A DNA stretch of 64,000 nucleotides from Halobellus ruber. GTDB taxonomy: Archaea > Halobacteriota > Halobacteria > Halobacteriales > Haloferacaceae. Every line of letters starts with the position of its first letter. Position 1 is the first letter of the stretch. The stretch covers positions 248,001 to 312,000 of the forward strand of contig NZ_JACKXD010000004.1 of NCBI RefSeq assembly GCF_014212355.1, read 5' to 3'. The translations under genes and the position numbers were made by a program. Positions 35,473-45,324 of the stretch are shown in pieces. The notes beneath the pieces were generated by a model. It had not been told where the DNA came from and ran no database searches. It worked only from the letters and a program-made list of their open reading frames with translations.

Positions 35473-37209
35473 ATGCACAGACGACACGCTGTATTGATTA
35501 TCGCCGTGCTGATGGTAGTCGCCGGGGGGTTGGTGGCGGCCGCCGTCCAGACCAACGGCGGCCAGGTCGAGGTGAAGGAGGTCCGGTTCGCCGGACCCGA
35601 CGGGCAGACCGTCGAAGGCGACCTGTACATTCCGCCCGGGGCGACCGACGAGAACCCTGCACCCGGGGTGGTGGCGACACACGGGTACATCAACTCCAAG
35701 GAGACGCAGTCGCCGTTCGCCATCGAGTTCGCCAGGCGAGGAATGGTCGTGCTCGCGATCGACCAGACCGGCCACGGCTACTCCGACCCGCCGGCGTTCG
35801 GCGCCGGGTTCGGCGGCCCACCGGCGCTGTCGTATATGCAGTCGCTGTCGTTCGTCGACGACGATAATATCGGGCTCGAGGGCCACTCGATGGGTGGATG
35901 GGCGAGTGTCGCGGCCGCTGCCACCTACCCCGAGGGGTACGAGTCGGTCACGCTCGTGGGGTCTTCGACGGCCTCGTTCCCGGGCGTGCCGGAGGGCAAC
36001 ACCGAATTCCCGCGGAACACGGCAGTCGTGTTCAGCGAGTACGACGAGTTCTCGATGCTGATGTGGGGGATTCCACACGCCTCCGACGTCGAGCGAAGCG
36101 AGAAGCTCCAAGGGCTCTTCGGTACCGACGACCCGATCGAGGAGGGCCGCACCTACGGGAGTATCGAGGATGGGACCGCACGCCAACTCTACACGCCGGC
36201 GACCACCCACCCCGGCGATCACCTCTCGACGACGGCAGTTGGCGACGCGATCGAGTGGCAGCAGCGGACGCTTGATGGGACCGACGACCGACCCCCAGGC
36301 GATCAGATCTGGTGGGTGAAGGAGCTCGCGACGTTGGTGTCGCTTCTCGGCGGTGTGCTGTTTCTGTTCCCGTTCGGCGCGACGCTCCTCTCGGACCGGC
36401 GTCTCGGCACCGCCGTTCGGGATCGGCCTGCAGCGGCGGGCGCAACGGGGATCAGCCGGTATCTCACTTTCGCGCTCGCGGCAATCATCCCTGTGGCGAC
36501 CTACCTGCCGTTGAACCTGCTCGGACAGAACAGCATCAGCCCGTCGTGGCTGTTCCCCCAGCAGATCACGAACGGCGTCCTGGTGTGGGCAGTGGCGAAC
36601 GCGGCCATCATTGTCGGCCTCTTCGGGGTGTGGCACCTGGTCGACAACCGGGGGACGAGCCGTGAGCGGTACGGCTTCGATGCTGACGGTCCGCGAACGG
36701 TTGCCGCCTCCGCCGCCGCGGCGGTGGCCGTCGTCGGTACTTTCTATCTCCTCCTGGCGGGGGTCGGCTATCTGTTCGGGACCGACTTCCGGTTCTGGGT
36801 GTTCGCGGTCAAGCTCCCCTCCACACTCCAACTCGGCATCGTCTTCCGGTATCTCTTGCCGCTCACGCTGTTCTTCCTGGCGTTCGAGCTGCTGTTGAAC
36901 GGCCAGCTCCGGACCGACGGCGACGGGTTCGGGCGTGCGTTCGCGACCAACTGGGTCGCCGCCGTCGGCGGGTTCGTCGCCTTCCTGGCGGTCCAGTACG
37001 GCGTGCTGCTGTCGGGGCAGCCGCTCCCGTTCGGCGAGCCGCTGCTGACGATCGTCGCGTTCCAGTTCGTTGCGGTCCTCACCATCGCGACTGCGGTATC
37101 GACGTACTTTTTCCGGAAGACCGGCCGCGTCTGGACCGGGGCGTTCGTCAACGCCCTCCTGGTGACGACGATCCTCGTCGCCGGCACAGCCACCCACGTG
37201 CCGCTGTAG
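35473..37209 (+). CDS. alpha/beta hydrolase fused to a multi-pass membrane domain
   Basis: The protein has 578 residues. An N-terminal membrane anchor (about 5-25) is followed by an alpha/beta-hydrolase domain (about 30-265). Its nucleophile elbow GHSMGGW places the serine near residue 139, and HPGDHL near 247 is a likely catalytic histidine. From about residue 275 to the end there are eight or nine hydrophobic helices. The hydrolase domain is probably outside the cell. Substrate is unknown; acyl or peptide hydrolysis is a guess from the fold. A T-rich stretch and TATA-like TTATTTTACG lie just upstream. Confidence 0.75.
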   Translation: MHRRHAVLIIAVLMVVAGGLVAAAVQTNGGQVEVKEVRFAGPDGQTVEGDLYIPPGATDENPAPGVVATHGYINSKETQSPFAIEFARRGMVVLAIDQTGHGYSDPPAFGAGFGGPPALSYMQSLSFVDDDNIGLEGHSMGGWASVAAAATYPEGYESVTLVGSSTASFPGVPEGNTEFPRNTAVVFSEYDEFSMLMWGIPHASDVERSEKLQGLFGTDDPIEEGRTYGSIEDGTARQLYTPATTHPGDHLSTTAVGDAIEWQQRTLDGTDDRPPGDQIWWVKELATLVSLLGGVLFLFPFGATLLSDRRLGTAVRDRPAAAGATGISRYLTFALAAIIPVATYLPLNLLGQNSISPSWLFPQQITNGVLVWAVANAAIIVGLFGVWHLVDNRGTSRERYGFDADGPRTVAASAAAAVAVVGTFYLLLAGVGYLFGTDFRFWVFAVKLPSTLQLGIVFRYLLPLTLFFLAFELLLNGQLRTDGDGFGRAFATNWVAAVGGFVAFLAVQYGVLLSGQPLPFGEPLLTIVAFQFVAVLTIATAVSTYFFRKTGRVWTGAFVNALLVTTILVAGTATHVPL

Positions 37210-37337
37210 CCGGACCCGACACAGACGGGTCGGCGCCGGATCACTCGCCCGTTGGCGGAACCACCAGACGTGAGTTCGACCGGATTTTGAGTTATGCCCG
37301 GTCTTATGCCGGCTTCCGCCCTATTTGTCGAGTGGGT

Positions 37338-37475
37338 ATGTTGCAGACGCTCCGCCCCGCCGACGCCGCCCTCCGACGGCCGGCCCCGCTGACGCTCAGA
37401 AGCATCGCGGCCACGACGGGTTTGCTCCTCGCGATCGCGGGTGTCGTCGCGATCGTTTCGTCCCTCGGCGTCTGA
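37338..37475 (+). CDS. possible 45-residue membrane peptide
   Basis: This short frame encodes one hydrophobic helix at the C-terminal end (ATTGLLLAIAGVVAIVSSLGV) after an Arg-containing head. It sits alone between two real genes on the same strand. Small single-helix proteins are common in haloarchaea, but nothing beyond the frame and hydrophobicity supports it. Confidence 0.35.
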   Translation: MLQTLRPADAALRRPAPLTLRSIAATTGLLLAIAGVVAIVSSLGV

Positions 37476-37517
37476 CGAAACGTTAAGTGCACTCGCGGAC
37501 GATGTCCGTACAAGACA

Positions 37518-37949
37518 ATGGGCAACAAGAACAAGACCATCTCGTTCCGCGTCAACGAGGACGCGTTCGAGACACTCCGCGAGATCGCCGAGGAGCGCGA
37601 CATCTCCCTGTCGGCGGTGTTCCGCGACTACGTCGACACGCTCGTTGCCCACGACGGCCAGGTCGAGGCCGTCCCCGAACACGAACTCGAACAGCTCCGC
37701 AGCGACGACGACGCCGAGCCGTTCCCGCCCACGGTCGAGGTGCCCAAGAGCTTCGTTCGGGAACACGAGCGGCTCGAACTCGAAGCCGAACACCTCCGGG
37801 AGCAGTTGGAGGAACACAAGGAGTACGTCACCTACCTCCAGGAACGGCTCGAAGCCGACGACGAGGAGATCATCCACCTGGAGGATCTCGATCGCGACGA
37901 CGACGAGGCCGTCCGACTCGGGTCGGACGACGGTACGTCGTACCGGTAG
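37518..37949 (+). CDS. ribbon-helix-helix regulator with coiled-coil tail
   Basis: The protein has 143 residues. The N-terminal 45 residues (NKNKTISFRVNEDAFETLRE, then IAEERDISLSAVFRDYVDTL) have the beta strand and two helices of CopG/Arc-type DNA-binding proteins. The remainder is acidic, with a coiled coil at about 72-115 that may mediate oligomerisation. Target genes are not evident. It stands convergent to ppc. Confidence 0.75.
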   Translation: MGNKNKTISFRVNEDAFETLREIAEERDISLSAVFRDYVDTLVAHDGQVEAVPEHELEQLRSDDDAEPFPPTVEVPKSFVREHERLELEAEHLREQLEEHKEYVTYLQERLEADDEEIIHLEDLDRDDDEAVRLGSDDGTSYR

Positions 37950-37985
37950 TTCCGCGACACGCCGGCCGCCGAACTGGCGTCCCCG

Positions 37986-40679
37986 CTACCCGGTGTTCTT
38001 CATCCCGGCGGCGATCCCCTTCACCGTCAGCCGGAGGGTCTGTTCCTCCTCGTCGGTCCGGTGGGACTGCGCCAGGAGCTTCGTCTGCAGCAGGTTCAGG
38101 GGGTCGACGTAGGGGTTCCGTCGGCGGAGGCTCTCGTCGAGCCACTCGCGTTTGAGCAGCGACTCCCGGTCGGAGATGTCGAGGACGACGTCGCGGGCGC
38201 GCTCGTACTCGGTTTTGAGCTCCGGGAAGAACCGCTCTCTGAGCTCCGGGTCCGCGAGGTCCGCGTAGTGGCTCGCGATCTCGAAGTCCGTCCGGGCCAA
38301 CGCGAGGGAAGCGTTGTCGAGGGTGGTCCGGAAGAACGGCCACTCGTCGTACATCTCGCGCAGCGTCTCGATGTCGCCCCCGTCGTCGAGGTATGCCTGA
38401 ATGCCGGTCCCCAGCGCGTACCACCCGGTGATGATACACCGCGATTGGGTCCAGGAGAACACCCACGGGATCGCCCGGAGGTCCTCGACGGTTCGCTCGC
38501 CCGACCGCGACGCCGGCCGCGACCCCAGGTTGAGGTTCTCGATCACGCCGATGGGGGTGGCCTGCCCGAAGTACGCCACGAACCCCTCCGACTCCAGCAG
38601 GCCGCGGTAGGCCTCACGGGCGGCAGGCGCCATCGTGTCCATCGCGTCGACCCACTCCTCGCGAACCTCCTCTTCGGGCTCGCGGATCGCCCGCAGCCGT
38701 GCGCGGATCTGGGCGTTCAGCATCTGTTCGAGGTTCCGCTCGGCGATCTGCGGGTTCGCGTACTTCTCGGCGATCGCCTCGCCCTGCTCGGTGAACTTGA
38801 TCTGCCCCGAGACCGTCTCGTTCGGCAGCGCGAGCATCGCCTCGTTCATCGGGCCGCCGCCCCGGGAGATCGACCCGCCGCGGCCGTGGAACAGCCGCAT
38901 CTTCACGTCGAAGTCCCGGCAGATGTTCGCCAGCCGGCGCTGGTTCTTGTAGAGGTCCCAGTTCGCGGCGAGAAAGCCGTTCTCCTTGTTGGAGTCGGAG
39001 TAGCCCAGCATGATCTCCTGGACGTTGTCGCGGGCGGCCATCGCCTGCTGGTAGGCCTCGTTCTCGAACAGCGTGCCCATGATCCGGCGGGCGCCGTTGA
39101 GCGCCGACTCGGTTTCGAGAAGCGGGACCACGTCGATGCCGCAGTGGTCCGGCAGCGCGACCGCGCCGGCCTGGTCGGCGAGGAACAGCACCTCGAGCAC
39201 GTGGCTGGGCTCTTCGGTCATCGAGATGCAGTAGGTGTCGATGGCGCCGACGCCGAACTCGCTTTGCCACTCCCCCAACATCCCGAACCGCCGGAGCACC
39301 CGCTCGGCGAGGTCCGAGACGTCGCCGGGGTTTTCGAGGTCGATCACCGGCTCGTCCTGGAGGATCGCCTCGGTGAGGACCTCCGTTCGGCCCTCCTCGT
39401 CGAGCCCGTAGTAGTCGATCCCCGCCTCGGCGAGCGCCTCGTGGACCGCCTCGGTGTGGTTCTCCTGGTGGTCGCGGAGGTCGAGGCTCGCCAGCGTGAA
39501 CCCGAACGTGTCGACCTGTCGGATCAGCGGCTCGACGTACTCGTCGGCGACAACGCCCGCGCCCGCCGACCGGAGGCTCCCGTCGATCGTGTCGAGATCC
39601 GAGAGCAGCTCCTCCTTTTCGGCGTAGCCGCCCGGCCGGACGTCCTCGATCCGGCGGAGCCGCTCGCGCATCAGCTTCAGTTTCTGCCGGTACGGCTCGC
39701 CGGGGTACCGCTCCTCGGCCTCGTCCGCGATGGTGGGGAGCCGCGACGCGTCGGCCTTCAGCGACCGTTCGAGTTCGTGACCGACGTCGACCCGGCGGCC
39801 GTCCTGGCTCAGGAAGCCCGAGAGCCGCTTCAGCGCCTGGCGGTACTTCTCTAAGACGACTGCCCGCTGCCGTTCCAGGGTGTCGGTGGTGACCTCCGGG
39901 GTTACGAAGGGGTTGCCGTCGCGGTCCGACCCCGCCCACGACCGGAACTCGTAGAGCTTCGGGACGTCGACCTCGGGGTACTCGTCGGCCAGCAGGTCCT
40001 CGAGTTCGGCGTAGACCTCGCCGACGACGTCGAACAGGATGGATTCGAGGTACCACTGGACGTTCCGGGCCTCGTCCTGCGGCTCCGGGCGGCGCTCGCG
40101 GACCTGGGAGGTCTGCCAGAGGCTGGTTACCTCGGCGTCGACCTTCCGCCACAGTTGGTCGTGTTCGCGGTCGGTGAGCCGGCGTTCGTCGAGCTCCTCT
40201 AAGCGGTTCGCGATCGAGCGGAGCTTCGCCTTCACCGTCTTCCGGCGGGCCTCGGTGGGGTGGGCGGTGAACGTCGGCTCGATGAGGACGTCGTCGAGCA
40301 CCTGCTGGACGGTCTCGGGGTCGGCGTCGGCCTCGACGAGCGTCTCGACGGTGGCGACCAGCCCGTCCTCCAGGTCCCCGCCCTGGGAACTCTCCCGGAC
40401 GACCCGGGCGCGTTCGCGCTCCTCGGCGAGGTTTATCAGCTCGAAGTACGTGGTGAATGCCCGCGCGACGATGCTCTCGCCGTCGGGCGAGAGCCCTTCG
40501 AGCCGTCGGTCCAGTTCCCCCCGGGAGTCGTGTTCCCCTTCCCGGTAGGAGATCGCTGCGTTCCGGATGTCCTCGACCGTCTCGAACGATCCTTCCGACG
40601 TCTGCTCGGCCAACACGTCGCCGAGAAGGGCGCCGAGTTCCCGGACGTCCTGGTTGACGTCCCTGCCGTGGAGTTCCAT
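37986..40679 (-). CDS. ppc: phosphoenolpyruvate carboxylase
   Basis: This enzyme converts phosphoenolpyruvate and bicarbonate to oxaloacetate, refilling the citrate cycle. The 897-residue bacterial-type enzyme is complete. The catalytic His140 lies in FTAHPTEARRKTV, LGYSDSNKENG is near residue 562, the Gly/Arg loop GRGGSISRGGGP near 602, and the ending KGIAAGMKNTG carries the conserved C-terminal N-T-G. The ATG at 40679 gives MELHGRDVNQDVRELG, the family start. It is convergent with the upstream regulator and divergent from the Rieske gene. Confidence 0.96.
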   Translation of the reverse strand: MELHGRDVNQDVRELGALLGDVLAEQTSEGSFETVEDIRNAAISYREGEHDSRGELDRRLEGLSPDGESIVARAFTTYFELINLAEERERARVVRESSQGGDLEDGLVATVETLVEADADPETVQQVLDDVLIEPTFTAHPTEARRKTVKAKLRSIANRLEELDERRLTDREHDQLWRKVDAEVTSLWQTSQVRERRPEPQDEARNVQWYLESILFDVVGEVYAELEDLLADEYPEVDVPKLYEFRSWAGSDRDGNPFVTPEVTTDTLERQRAVVLEKYRQALKRLSGFLSQDGRRVDVGHELERSLKADASRLPTIADEAEERYPGEPYRQKLKLMRERLRRIEDVRPGGYAEKEELLSDLDTIDGSLRSAGAGVVADEYVEPLIRQVDTFGFTLASLDLRDHQENHTEAVHEALAEAGIDYYGLDEEGRTEVLTEAILQDEPVIDLENPGDVSDLAERVLRRFGMLGEWQSEFGVGAIDTYCISMTEEPSHVLEVLFLADQAGAVALPDHCGIDVVPLLETESALNGARRIMGTLFENEAYQQAMAARDNVQEIMLGYSDSNKENGFLAANWDLYKNQRRLANICRDFDVKMRLFHGRGGSISRGGGPMNEAMLALPNETVSGQIKFTEQGEAIAEKYANPQIAERNLEQMLNAQIRARLRAIREPEEEVREEWVDAMDTMAPAAREAYRGLLESEGFVAYFGQATPIGVIENLNLGSRPASRSGERTVEDLRAIPWVFSWTQSRCIITGWYALGTGIQAYLDDGGDIETLREMYDEWPFFRTTLDNASLALARTDFEIASHYADLADPELRERFFPELKTEYERARDVVLDISDRESLLKREWLDESLRRRNPYVDPLNLLQTKLLAQSHRTDEEEQTLRLTVKGIAAGMKNTG

Positions 40680-40827
40680 ACGGGGCCGTATACTGTGGCC
40701 CGTGTAAAAACTACCGAGAGCGGCGGTTTCGGCTTCCCCGTGCCGGTCCCGACGGTGACGCCGGTTCGGGACCCCCGGCTGACGGCCAGGTCGTCATCCT
40801 TTTTACCGGCGGCCCGAAGGTTCGGGC

Positions 40828-41667
40828 ATGAGCGAGAGCGACAAGTACCCGGCGGAGTCGGGTCGCCGCCGGTTCGTCAAGGGCGTCGTCGGCGGCGCGG
40901 CGCTCGCGGGTGTCGGCGCGACGGGCGCGGCCGCGATCAACTCCGCGACGCAGGCCAGCGGCGCCGGTGGCGGGGCGACCCAGGCGTACGCCATCGAGAA
41001 CACGGACGGCCCGGCCCCCCGGGGAATGCCGCAGATCCCCGTCGCAATCGACGATGAGGGGTACCTCAAGGGCGTCTGGCCCGAGGTCAAAACCGAGAAA
41101 CAGGGCGGGATCTCGATTCAGATCGCCGAGACGGAGAACTTCAAAGGCTCGGGTGTGACCTACACCTCGGAGTGGTTCCAGTACTGCGGCGTCGAGTCCT
41201 ACGCCGGGCTCGAACCCGACTACGACTCCGAGAACTACTTCAGAGTCGGCTCGAACCCCGGCTACGAGTGGCAGAGTGAGACGTACTCCGAGGGCGACCG
41301 CCTCCACGTCGACGACTTCTCCAACTATCAGACGTGGACCGGCGGTATGGGCGAGGCAGTCGGCAAGGGTGCCACCGGCCGGTGGCGTTCGGAAGACGCC
41401 GAGGACATCATCCCGATCCAGGTCATCAAATCCGACCGAGTGATGGAACTGGCCCAGCAGGACCCGTGGATCGAAGCCTCGACGCAGGACGGATTCATCG
41501 CGTGGCTCAACAAGTGCACGCACTTCTGTTGCGTCCCGCAGTTCAAAAACGAGGGCTCGGCCAAGTTCGGCGCCGAAAACGACGTGTACTGTCAGTGTCA
41601 CCAGTCGGTCTACGACCCGTACAGTCTCGTCCAGACCCTGTTCGTGGCGCGCCCCCGGCCCGAGTGA
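40828..41667 (+). CDS. Rieske iron-sulfur protein with Tat signal
   Basis: This 2Fe-2S electron-transfer protein is probably part of a quinol-cytochrome c oxidoreductase. The 279-residue protein begins with a twin-arginine segment (SGRRRFVKGVVGGAALAG) that also serves as membrane anchor. The cluster ligands are in CTHFCCVP and, about 30 residues later, CQCHQSVYDPYS. This gives CxH and CxxH pairs with additional cysteines in both motifs that could form the structural disulfide. It ends soon after the second motif, as in other haloarchaeal Rieske proteins. No cytochrome b gene is adjacent. Confidence 0.87.
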   Translation: MSESDKYPAESGRRRFVKGVVGGAALAGVGATGAAAINSATQASGAGGGATQAYAIENTDGPAPRGMPQIPVAIDDEGYLKGVWPEVKTEKQGGISIQIAETENFKGSGVTYTSEWFQYCGVESYAGLEPDYDSENYFRVGSNPGYEWQSETYSEGDRLHVDDFSNYQTWTGGMGEAVGKGATGRWRSEDAEDIIPIQVIKSDRVMELAQQDPWIEASTQDGFIAWLNKCTHFCCVPQFKNEGSAKFGAENDVYCQCHQSVYDPYSLVQTLFVARPRPE

Positions 41668-41795
41668 CGGCAGGGCCGTCGTCACACGCGTTCTCCGCCC
41701 GTTTCGGTCGTTGTCCGCGTCCGAGTCGACCGTCGCGGCCCGAAGGTGTCCGAGTCGGATACATTCATGTAGGTCGGTCCTCAAGGGAAGACGAG

Positions 41796-42341
41796 ATGAC
41801 AGACGTGGGGGCGGCGGGATCCGACGTGGCCGACGAACTGTCGACCTCGGAGATCCACGACGTGCTCCGGAACGACCGGCGTCGCCTCGTCCTGAAACGG
41901 CTCCGGGCGACCGGGGACGCCGAGACGGTCTCGGGGCTGGCCGAACACATCGGCGGGATCGAGGCCGGGGAGTCGCCGCCGCCGCGGAACGTCCGACAGA
42001 GCGTCTACGTCTCCCTTCACCAGACCCACCTCCCGAAACTCGACGAACTCGGGATCGCCGACTACGACCCCGACGGGAAGACGGTCGAACTGGCGGCCAA
42101 CGCCGGCGCCCTCGAGGCGTACCTGAACGTCGACGCCGACGGCGGCGGGGTTCCGCCAAGCTACTACGTCGGCCTCGGGGTCCTCGGGGGTGGAGCGCTC
42201 CTCGCCGCCGTCGCGGGGGTTCCCGGGCTCCGGGCGGTCGGTCCGGCGGGCGTCGGCCTCGCACTCGCGGCAGCGCTCGTCGGCGCCGCGCTGTACGACG
42301 TCCAGGCCCGGGGCGGCTCTGCCGGGTTCGGCGCGGACTGA
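41796..42341 (+). CDS. HTH protein with C-terminal membrane helices
   Basis: The protein has 181 residues. The N-terminal winged-helix domain (TSEIHDVLRNDRRRLVLKRL, then HLPKLDELGIADYDPDGKTV) is of the kind found in many haloarchaeal DUF7344-like regulators. Two hydrophobic helices follow at about 125-170 and the end is short and polar. This suggests a membrane-tethered regulator. The ATG at 41796 follows a purine-rich GGGAAGACGAG stretch. Target unknown. Confidence 0.7.
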   Translation: MTDVGAAGSDVADELSTSEIHDVLRNDRRRLVLKRLRATGDAETVSGLAEHIGGIEAGESPPPRNVRQSVYVSLHQTHLPKLDELGIADYDPDGKTVELAANAGALEAYLNVDADGGGVPPSYYVGLGVLGGGALLAAVAGVPGLRAVGPAGVGLALAAALVGAALYDVQARGGSAGFGAD

Positions 42342-42463
42342 GCGGGAACGACCTCCCCGGCCTCGATACGACGGGGCCCGAAGGCCGGCCCCGTTTTCAG
42401 CGCTGATACTCCGAGGGGAGCTATTATTCGGATCCGTCGACCACGCCCGAAACAGACACTCCT

Positions 42464-44125
42464 ATGTCCACACCCGCTGCGGCGTCCGACCGGGAGATCG
42501 ACCCGACGGGGAACGTCGGGGTCTTCGGCGAGGTGCTCGTCGCCGTCGGGGCGGTCCCGATGGCGATCGAACCGTACATTCCGGCGATCGTTCGCCGAAA
42601 CTTCGGGCTCCGGGTGTTCCTGCTGGCGTTCGTCTCGATCGTCGTCGCCCCCGGAATCGCGGTCGTCGCGTTCGACGACGTGCTCGCGGCGGCGCTTTTC
42701 ATCGCCGCCGTCGTGACCGCGACGGGCTTTCTGGGCTACTGTGAGATGTACCGGGCGCTCCGGGAGATCAACACCCGGATCAAGCGAGTCGACGACGGCC
42801 AGTTCGACGTCTCCTTCGACGCCGACCGGATCGACGAGATCGGGGAGACCTACGACGCCCTCGAGGAGACCGCACGGTCGCTGGGCGAGACGATCGAGCG
42901 GGCGGAGTCCGAACGCGAAAACGCCGAGGCCGAGCGTGAGCGGGCCCGGGAGCTCCACGCCCACCTCGACGAGCAGGCGATCGCGTTCGGCGAGACGATG
43001 CGGGCGGCCGCCGACGGCGACCTCACACAGCGGCTCCCCGTCGATTCCGAAACCGAGTCGATGGCGGAGATCGCGACGGCGTTCAACGGGATGATGGACG
43101 ACATCGAGGCCGCAGTCGAGGAGATCCGCGGGTTCGCCGGGGAGGTCGCCGCCGCGACGGCGGACGCCGAGACCGGGGCCGCGGAGATCGAGGAGGCCAG
43201 CGCGGAGGTCAGCGCGTCGGTTCGGGGGATCGCCGGCGACGCCGACGACCAGCGGGAGATGCTCGCGGAGGTGTCCGGAGAGATGAACGACCTCTCGGCG
43301 ACCGTCGAGGAGGTGGCGTCGTCGGCACAGACGGTCGCCGAGACGGCGACCGAAACCGCCGAGGCCGCAGAGACCGGGGCGACGACCGCCCGCGACGCCA
43401 TCGACGACGTCCGCGAGGTGGCGGCCGTGATCGATTCCACCGTCGACAACGTCGAGGCCTTGGAGGACCGGATGGCCGAGATCGGCGAGATCGTCGGTCT
43501 CATCGGCGACATCGCCGAGCAGACGAACATGCTCGCGTTGAACGCCAACATCGAGGCCGCACGGGCCGGAAGTGGTGGCGGCGGCGACGGCTTCGCGGTC
43601 GTCGCCGAGGAGGTCAAGCGACTCGCCGCCGAAACGGGCGACTCCGCCGAGGAGATCGAGGGGCTCATCAACGAGGTCCAAGCGCAGACCGCAACCACCG
43701 TCGCGGAGGTCCGCACCGCCCGGGATCACGTCGCCGAGTCGGTCGACGCCGTCGAGAACGTGGTCGAACTGTTCGAGCGCGTCTCCGAGAACAGCCAGCG
43801 GACCGACAGCGGGATCCGGGAGATCAGCGACGCGACCGACGATCAGGCCGCCAGCGCCGAGGAGGCGGTGTCGATGGTCGAGGAGGTCGAGGCGATCAGC
43901 CGGACCACCGCCGAGAAGGCCGGCTCCGCCTCCGCGGCCGCCGAACAGCAAGCCGCCTCGGTCTCGACGGTCGGCGACACCGTCGCGTCGCTTTCGACGG
44001 TCGCCGACCGGCTCGAAGCCGTCGTCTCGGCGTTCGAGACCGGAGGAGATCACACCCGACCCGACGCCGGGGGATCGCCTCCGGGGCGGAGCGCCGTCGC
44101 CGGGGACGGCGGCCGTCCCGACTGA
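42464..44125 (+). CDS. methyl-accepting chemotaxis-type transducer without external domain
   Basis: The protein has 553 residues. Two hydrophobic helices at about 48-90 are separated by only a few residues, so there is no external sensor domain. HAMP-like and coiled-coil regions follow (about 95-215). The signalling hairpin tip is GDIAEQTNMLALNANIEAAR with GFAVVAEEVKRLAAET after it. A Gly-rich SGGGGD insert joins the two halves just past the tip. The C-terminal tail is disordered. It would signal to CheA/CheW. Input may come from the cytoplasm, the membrane or a partner protein; no rhodopsin or binding-protein gene is adjacent. Confidence 0.85.
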   Translation: MSTPAAASDREIDPTGNVGVFGEVLVAVGAVPMAIEPYIPAIVRRNFGLRVFLLAFVSIVVAPGIAVVAFDDVLAAALFIAAVVTATGFLGYCEMYRALREINTRIKRVDDGQFDVSFDADRIDEIGETYDALEETARSLGETIERAESERENAEAERERARELHAHLDEQAIAFGETMRAAADGDLTQRLPVDSETESMAEIATAFNGMMDDIEAAVEEIRGFAGEVAAATADAETGAAEIEEASAEVSASVRGIAGDADDQREMLAEVSGEMNDLSATVEEVASSAQTVAETATETAEAAETGATTARDAIDDVREVAAVIDSTVDNVEALEDRMAEIGEIVGLIGDIAEQTNMLALNANIEAARAGSGGGGDGFAVVAEEVKRLAAETGDSAEEIEGLINEVQAQTATTVAEVRTARDHVAESVDAVENVVELFERVSENSQRTDSGIREISDATDDQAASAEEAVSMVEEVEAISRTTAEKAGSASAAAEQQAASVSTVGDTVASLSTVADRLEAVVSAFETGGDHTRPDAGGSPPGRSAVAGDGGRPD

Positions 44126-44217
44126 CACCCGCGGGATTCCGGTCGAAACCCCGTCGCCCGCAGGAGGAAAGACTTAACATCGTCTCACGACCGCAGTCAT
44201 CCTGAGGATAGTTATCA

Positions 44218-45324
44218 ATGGGGATCGCCGAAACATACACTCGCGGGCGGCAGGTTGCGGTCGCGCGCCCGGGATCCGTCCTCCTGGGGCTCGTCGTGGC
44301 TGTCCTGCTGTTCGACTTGGGCGTCGGGCTGGCCACCGGCGACAACTCGTTCAGCGGCGTCGGGTCGCTTATGTGGGACGGGCTGATGCGCGGGCTGGTG
44401 ATCGGGCTCGCGGGCATCGGGCTGTCGATGACGTACAGCATTCTGAACTTCGCGAACTTCGCCCACGGCGACTACATCACCGCCGGAGCGTTCTCCGGGT
44501 GGGCGACCAGCTACCTGATCGCCGGGTTCGGTCGGGCTGATGTCGGCGCTCTCCTCCTGGTCGGCGCCAGCGGGTCGGTATTCGGCGGGACACTCGGCAT
44601 CGGCGTCACCGGCACGCCGTTGGCGGTCGTCGCCGGGGCAGTAGTGGCCGGGCTATCCACCGTCGCGCTCACGCTTTTCGTCGACCGCACGGTGTTCAAA
44701 CCCATCCGCGACGAGAGCGGGATCACGCTTCTCATCACCAGCGTCGGGGTTGCGTTCGCACTCCGGTACATCATCCAGTTCGTGTTCAGTTCGAGCGTGC
44801 GCGGGACCACCGACCAGCCCCCGTCGGTTTCGCTGTACTTCGTCGACGGCTTCGTCCGGATCAACGCCCACGATATCGCGCTGGCAGTCGTGGCCGGCGG
44901 GCTGATGCTCGGCGTCCACCTCCTGCTGCAGCTCACCAAGCTCGGGAAGGCGATGCGCGCAATGGCCGACAACGAGGACCTCGCACAGATCACCGGCATC
45001 CCGACCGAACAGGTGGTCCGGGCGGTCTGGGTTATCGGCGGCGGGCTCACCGGCGTCGCGGGGTATATGTTCGTGCTCTGGAAGGGGACGCTCGGGTTCA
45101 ACGACGGGTGGCTCCTCCTTCTCCTCATCTTCGCTGCGGTCATCCTCGGCGGGATCGGCTCGATCTACGGCGCCATCGTCGGCGGGCTCGCGATCGGGCT
45201 GACCGCGTCGATGTCGGTCATCTGGATCCCCTCGGCGTTCTCCCGGGCGGCGGCGTTCTTCGTGATGATCGTCATCCTGCTGGTGAAGCCGGAAGGGATC
45301 TTCTCCGGGAGGTCGACAGCATGA
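44218..45324 (+). CDS. livH: branched-chain amino-acid-type ABC permease LivH
   Basis: This is a membrane channel subunit of a high-affinity amino-acid importer. The 368-residue protein has about eight helices, with the family block GLSMTYSILNFANFAHGDYI near residue 70 and VIGGGLTGVAGYM in the C-terminal half. It is the first gene of livHMGF and overlaps livM by 4 bases. Substrate class is inferred from family; urea or amide transporters share this architecture, so leucine, isoleucine and valine specificity is not certain. Confidence 0.88.
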   Translation: MGIAETYTRGRQVAVARPGSVLLGLVVAVLLFDLGVGLATGDNSFSGVGSLMWDGLMRGLVIGLAGIGLSMTYSILNFANFAHGDYITAGAFSGWATSYLIAGFGRADVGALLLVGASGSVFGGTLGIGVTGTPLAVVAGAVVAGLSTVALTLFVDRTVFKPIRDESGITLLITSVGVAFALRYIIQFVFSSSVRGTTDQPPSVSLYFVDGFVRINAHDIALAVVAGGLMLGVHLLLQLTKLGKAMRAMADNEDLAQITGIPTEQVVRAVWVIGGGLTGVAGYMFVLWKGTLGFNDGWLLLLLIFAAVILGGIGSIYGAIVGGLAIGLTASMSVIWIPSAFSRAAAFFVMIVILLVKPEGIFSGRSTA

